64,000 nt of DNA, taken from positions 186,001-250,000 of the forward strand of contig JAGYJA010000011.1 in the NCBI GenBank assembly GCA_018402385.1, in the 5' to 3' direction. The position numbers and the translations under genes are program-made. Positions 63,065 through 64,000 of this stretch are shown here, piece after piece (position 1 is the stretch's first letter; every line of letters begins with the position of its first letter). The notes under the pieces were generated by a model, which saw nothing but the letters and a program-made list of their open reading frames with translations, was not told the origin of the DNA and searched no databases. Origin of the DNA: Flavobacteriaceae bacterium (GTDB lineage: Bacteria > Bacteroidota > Bacteroidia > Flavobacteriales > Flavobacteriaceae).

Positions 63065-64000
63065 CTATTTCTTCTCAATCCATTCCCTCGCATTCACAAA
63101 CGCCTCCAGCCATGGAGAAACTTGATCATTACGGTCTTTTGGGTAATACCCCCAGTTCCACGGGAAAGTGGAGCGCTCTAAGTGGGGCATCATCACCAGA
63201 TGCCTTCCGGTGTTCGTCTGTCATGATGGCGGTGTTGAAATCGGAACCGTTGGGGTTAGCGGGATAGCCGTCATAACCGTAAGTGCCCACAATGTTGTAT
63301 TGTTCTTTTCCATAAGGAAAACTGAACTTCCCTTCACCATGTGCCGCCCAGATGCCGAGTTTGCTGCCGGCCAGGGTGGATAGCATCACCGAGTTGTTTT
63401 CGGCTATCTCAACAGAAGTAAAGGTACATTCAAACTTATGGCTGTCGTTATGGAGCATTTTGGGTTTGTGTTCGTGGTCTGGGTTGATAAGCCCCAGTTC
63501 AATAAACAACTGGCAACCGTTACAGACGCCCAGAGATAAAGTATCCGGTCTGGCAAAAAAGTTTTTGAGGGCTTTGTTGGCTTTTTCGTTGTATAGAAAG
63601 GCACCTGCCCAGCCTTTGGCGCTGCCCAGCACGTCACTGTTTGAGAAACCGCCCACGGCAGCTATAAACTGTATGTCCTCCAGCGTTTCACGGCCTGCAA
63701 TCAAATCGGTCATATGCACGTCCTTAACATCAAAACCGGCGAGGTACATGGCGTTGGCCATTTCGCGCTCGCTGTTGCTACCTTTTTCACGGAGGATGGC
63801 AGCTTTGATGCGGTCCTCGACTCCCGGTGTCCTCACCCCCGGCCCCTCTCCCAAGGAGAGGGGGGTTTAGTTTTCCAGTAAAATGCTTTGGAAACTTATA
63901 CTCCAAGGACTGATTCTTATAATTCTCAAATCGTTCATCGGCTTTTTGTATGCCGCTTTGTTTGCGGTCGAGCAGGTGGGAGGTTTTGTACCACGCATCC
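63065..64000 (-). pseudogene. purL: Phosphoribosylformylglycinamidine synthase (PurL), C-terminal part, two frameshifts
   Basis: This is the C-terminal end of the large PurL that makes FGAM in purine synthesis; the N-terminal part lies beyond the window. Upstream of 63870 the frame reads 'WYKTSHLLDRKQSGIQKADE' and 'YKFPKHFTGKL'. The glutamine amidotransferase domain follows ('KAAILREKGSNSEREMANAM', 'SLGVCNGCQLFIELG' with the nucleophile cysteine). The end, in another frame, is 'MMPHLERSTFPWNWGYYP' to 'EAFVNAREWIEKK', with the catalytic His in 'MPHLER'. One C fewer at about 63051-63052 offset in the repeat (plus 63850-63852) and one G fewer at 63209-63210 (plus strand) restore a single frame. 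Confidence 0.88.
63831..63865. repeat. Dispersed palindromic element inserted in the purL linker
   Basis: CCCCTCTCC and GGAGAGGGG arms are preceded by CCTCACCCCCGG on the plus strand. Similar palindromes occur throughout Bacteroidetes genomes. It lies exactly between the synthetase and amidotransferase domains of purL. Removing one base of the central CCC makes the palindrome perfect and also restores the purL reading frame, so the element would be translated. Confidence 0.7.

Overview
The window is a chromosomal segment of a Bacteroidota bacterium, most likely a marine-type Flavobacteriaceae. The evidence is: a type IX secretion (T9SS) adhesin cluster with PorP/SprF and PorE-like partners; TonB-dependent receptors with carboxypeptidase-regulatory N-termini; the gene order rpmB-rpmG-DUF4295-ftsY-rimO; AT-rich DNA; and several TAnnTTTG promoter elements. 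No rRNA, tRNA, CRISPR array or prophage was recognised.

Layout. 1-10274: 3' part of a giant repeat adhesin (T9SS type B signal), then PorP/SprF and a TPR/PD40/OmpA protein. 10388-13802: idi, a QueD-family enzyme, bcp peroxiredoxin, manA (frameshifted) and small proteins. 13882-20401: AbgT-type transporter, a frameshifted outer-membrane receptor, a CoA-binding protein and a sodium:solute symporter. 20489-29786: a T9SS-secreted BNR/VPS10-like protein, recR (frameshifted), glycosyltransferase, 2-oxoacid dehydrogenase E2, BLUF photoreceptor, exonuclease, FAH hydrolase, HPt protein and cinA. 29864-34240: rpmB, rpmG, DUF4295, ftsY, rimO and a lipoprotein. 34303-42232: glycosyltransferase, an ECF sigma/FecR/TonB-receptor signalling unit, a lipoprotein and a four-domain fasciclin lipoprotein. 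42373-51137: ffh, a GxxExxY cassette, folD, AI-2E transporter, methyltransferase, lipoprotein, HerA-like ATPase and DUF6090. 51230-60795: a fatty-acid beta-oxidation operon (MarR, fused HAD/crotonase, thiolase, acyl-CoA dehydrogenase) plus an acyl-CoA ligase. 60870-64000: LytTR protein, EamA-like protein, WYL remnant, a repeat island and the C-terminal part of purL.

Two themes stand out. First, small cassettes sit in intergenic gaps. A four-helix-bundle (S23/IVS-type) gene is bounded by 32-bp imperfect inverted repeats. A GxxExxY (PD-(D/E)XK-like) gene is bounded by 25-bp imperfect inverted repeats. A REP-associated tyrosine transposase (RAYT) is surrounded by, and contains, its own hairpin repeats. 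An empty copy of the 32-bp repeat pair (62772-62945) is itself split by a GC-rich 64-bp insert. Two of these cassettes occupy two consecutive gaps of the beta-oxidation operon. A further palindromic repeat is inserted in the interdomain linker of purL.

Second, at least twelve single-base frameshifts interrupt otherwise well-conserved genes (manA twice, the receptor at 15754-18242, recR, the receptor at 35519-38030, fecR, the fasciclin gene twice, the small membrane gene at 58497, the acyl-CoA ligase, purL twice). Each can be repaired by changing the length of a short homopolymer by one base. This points to uncorrected sequencing or assembly errors rather than gene decay. These genes are entered over their full spans as pseudogenes in the literal sequence, with the likely repaired product described.
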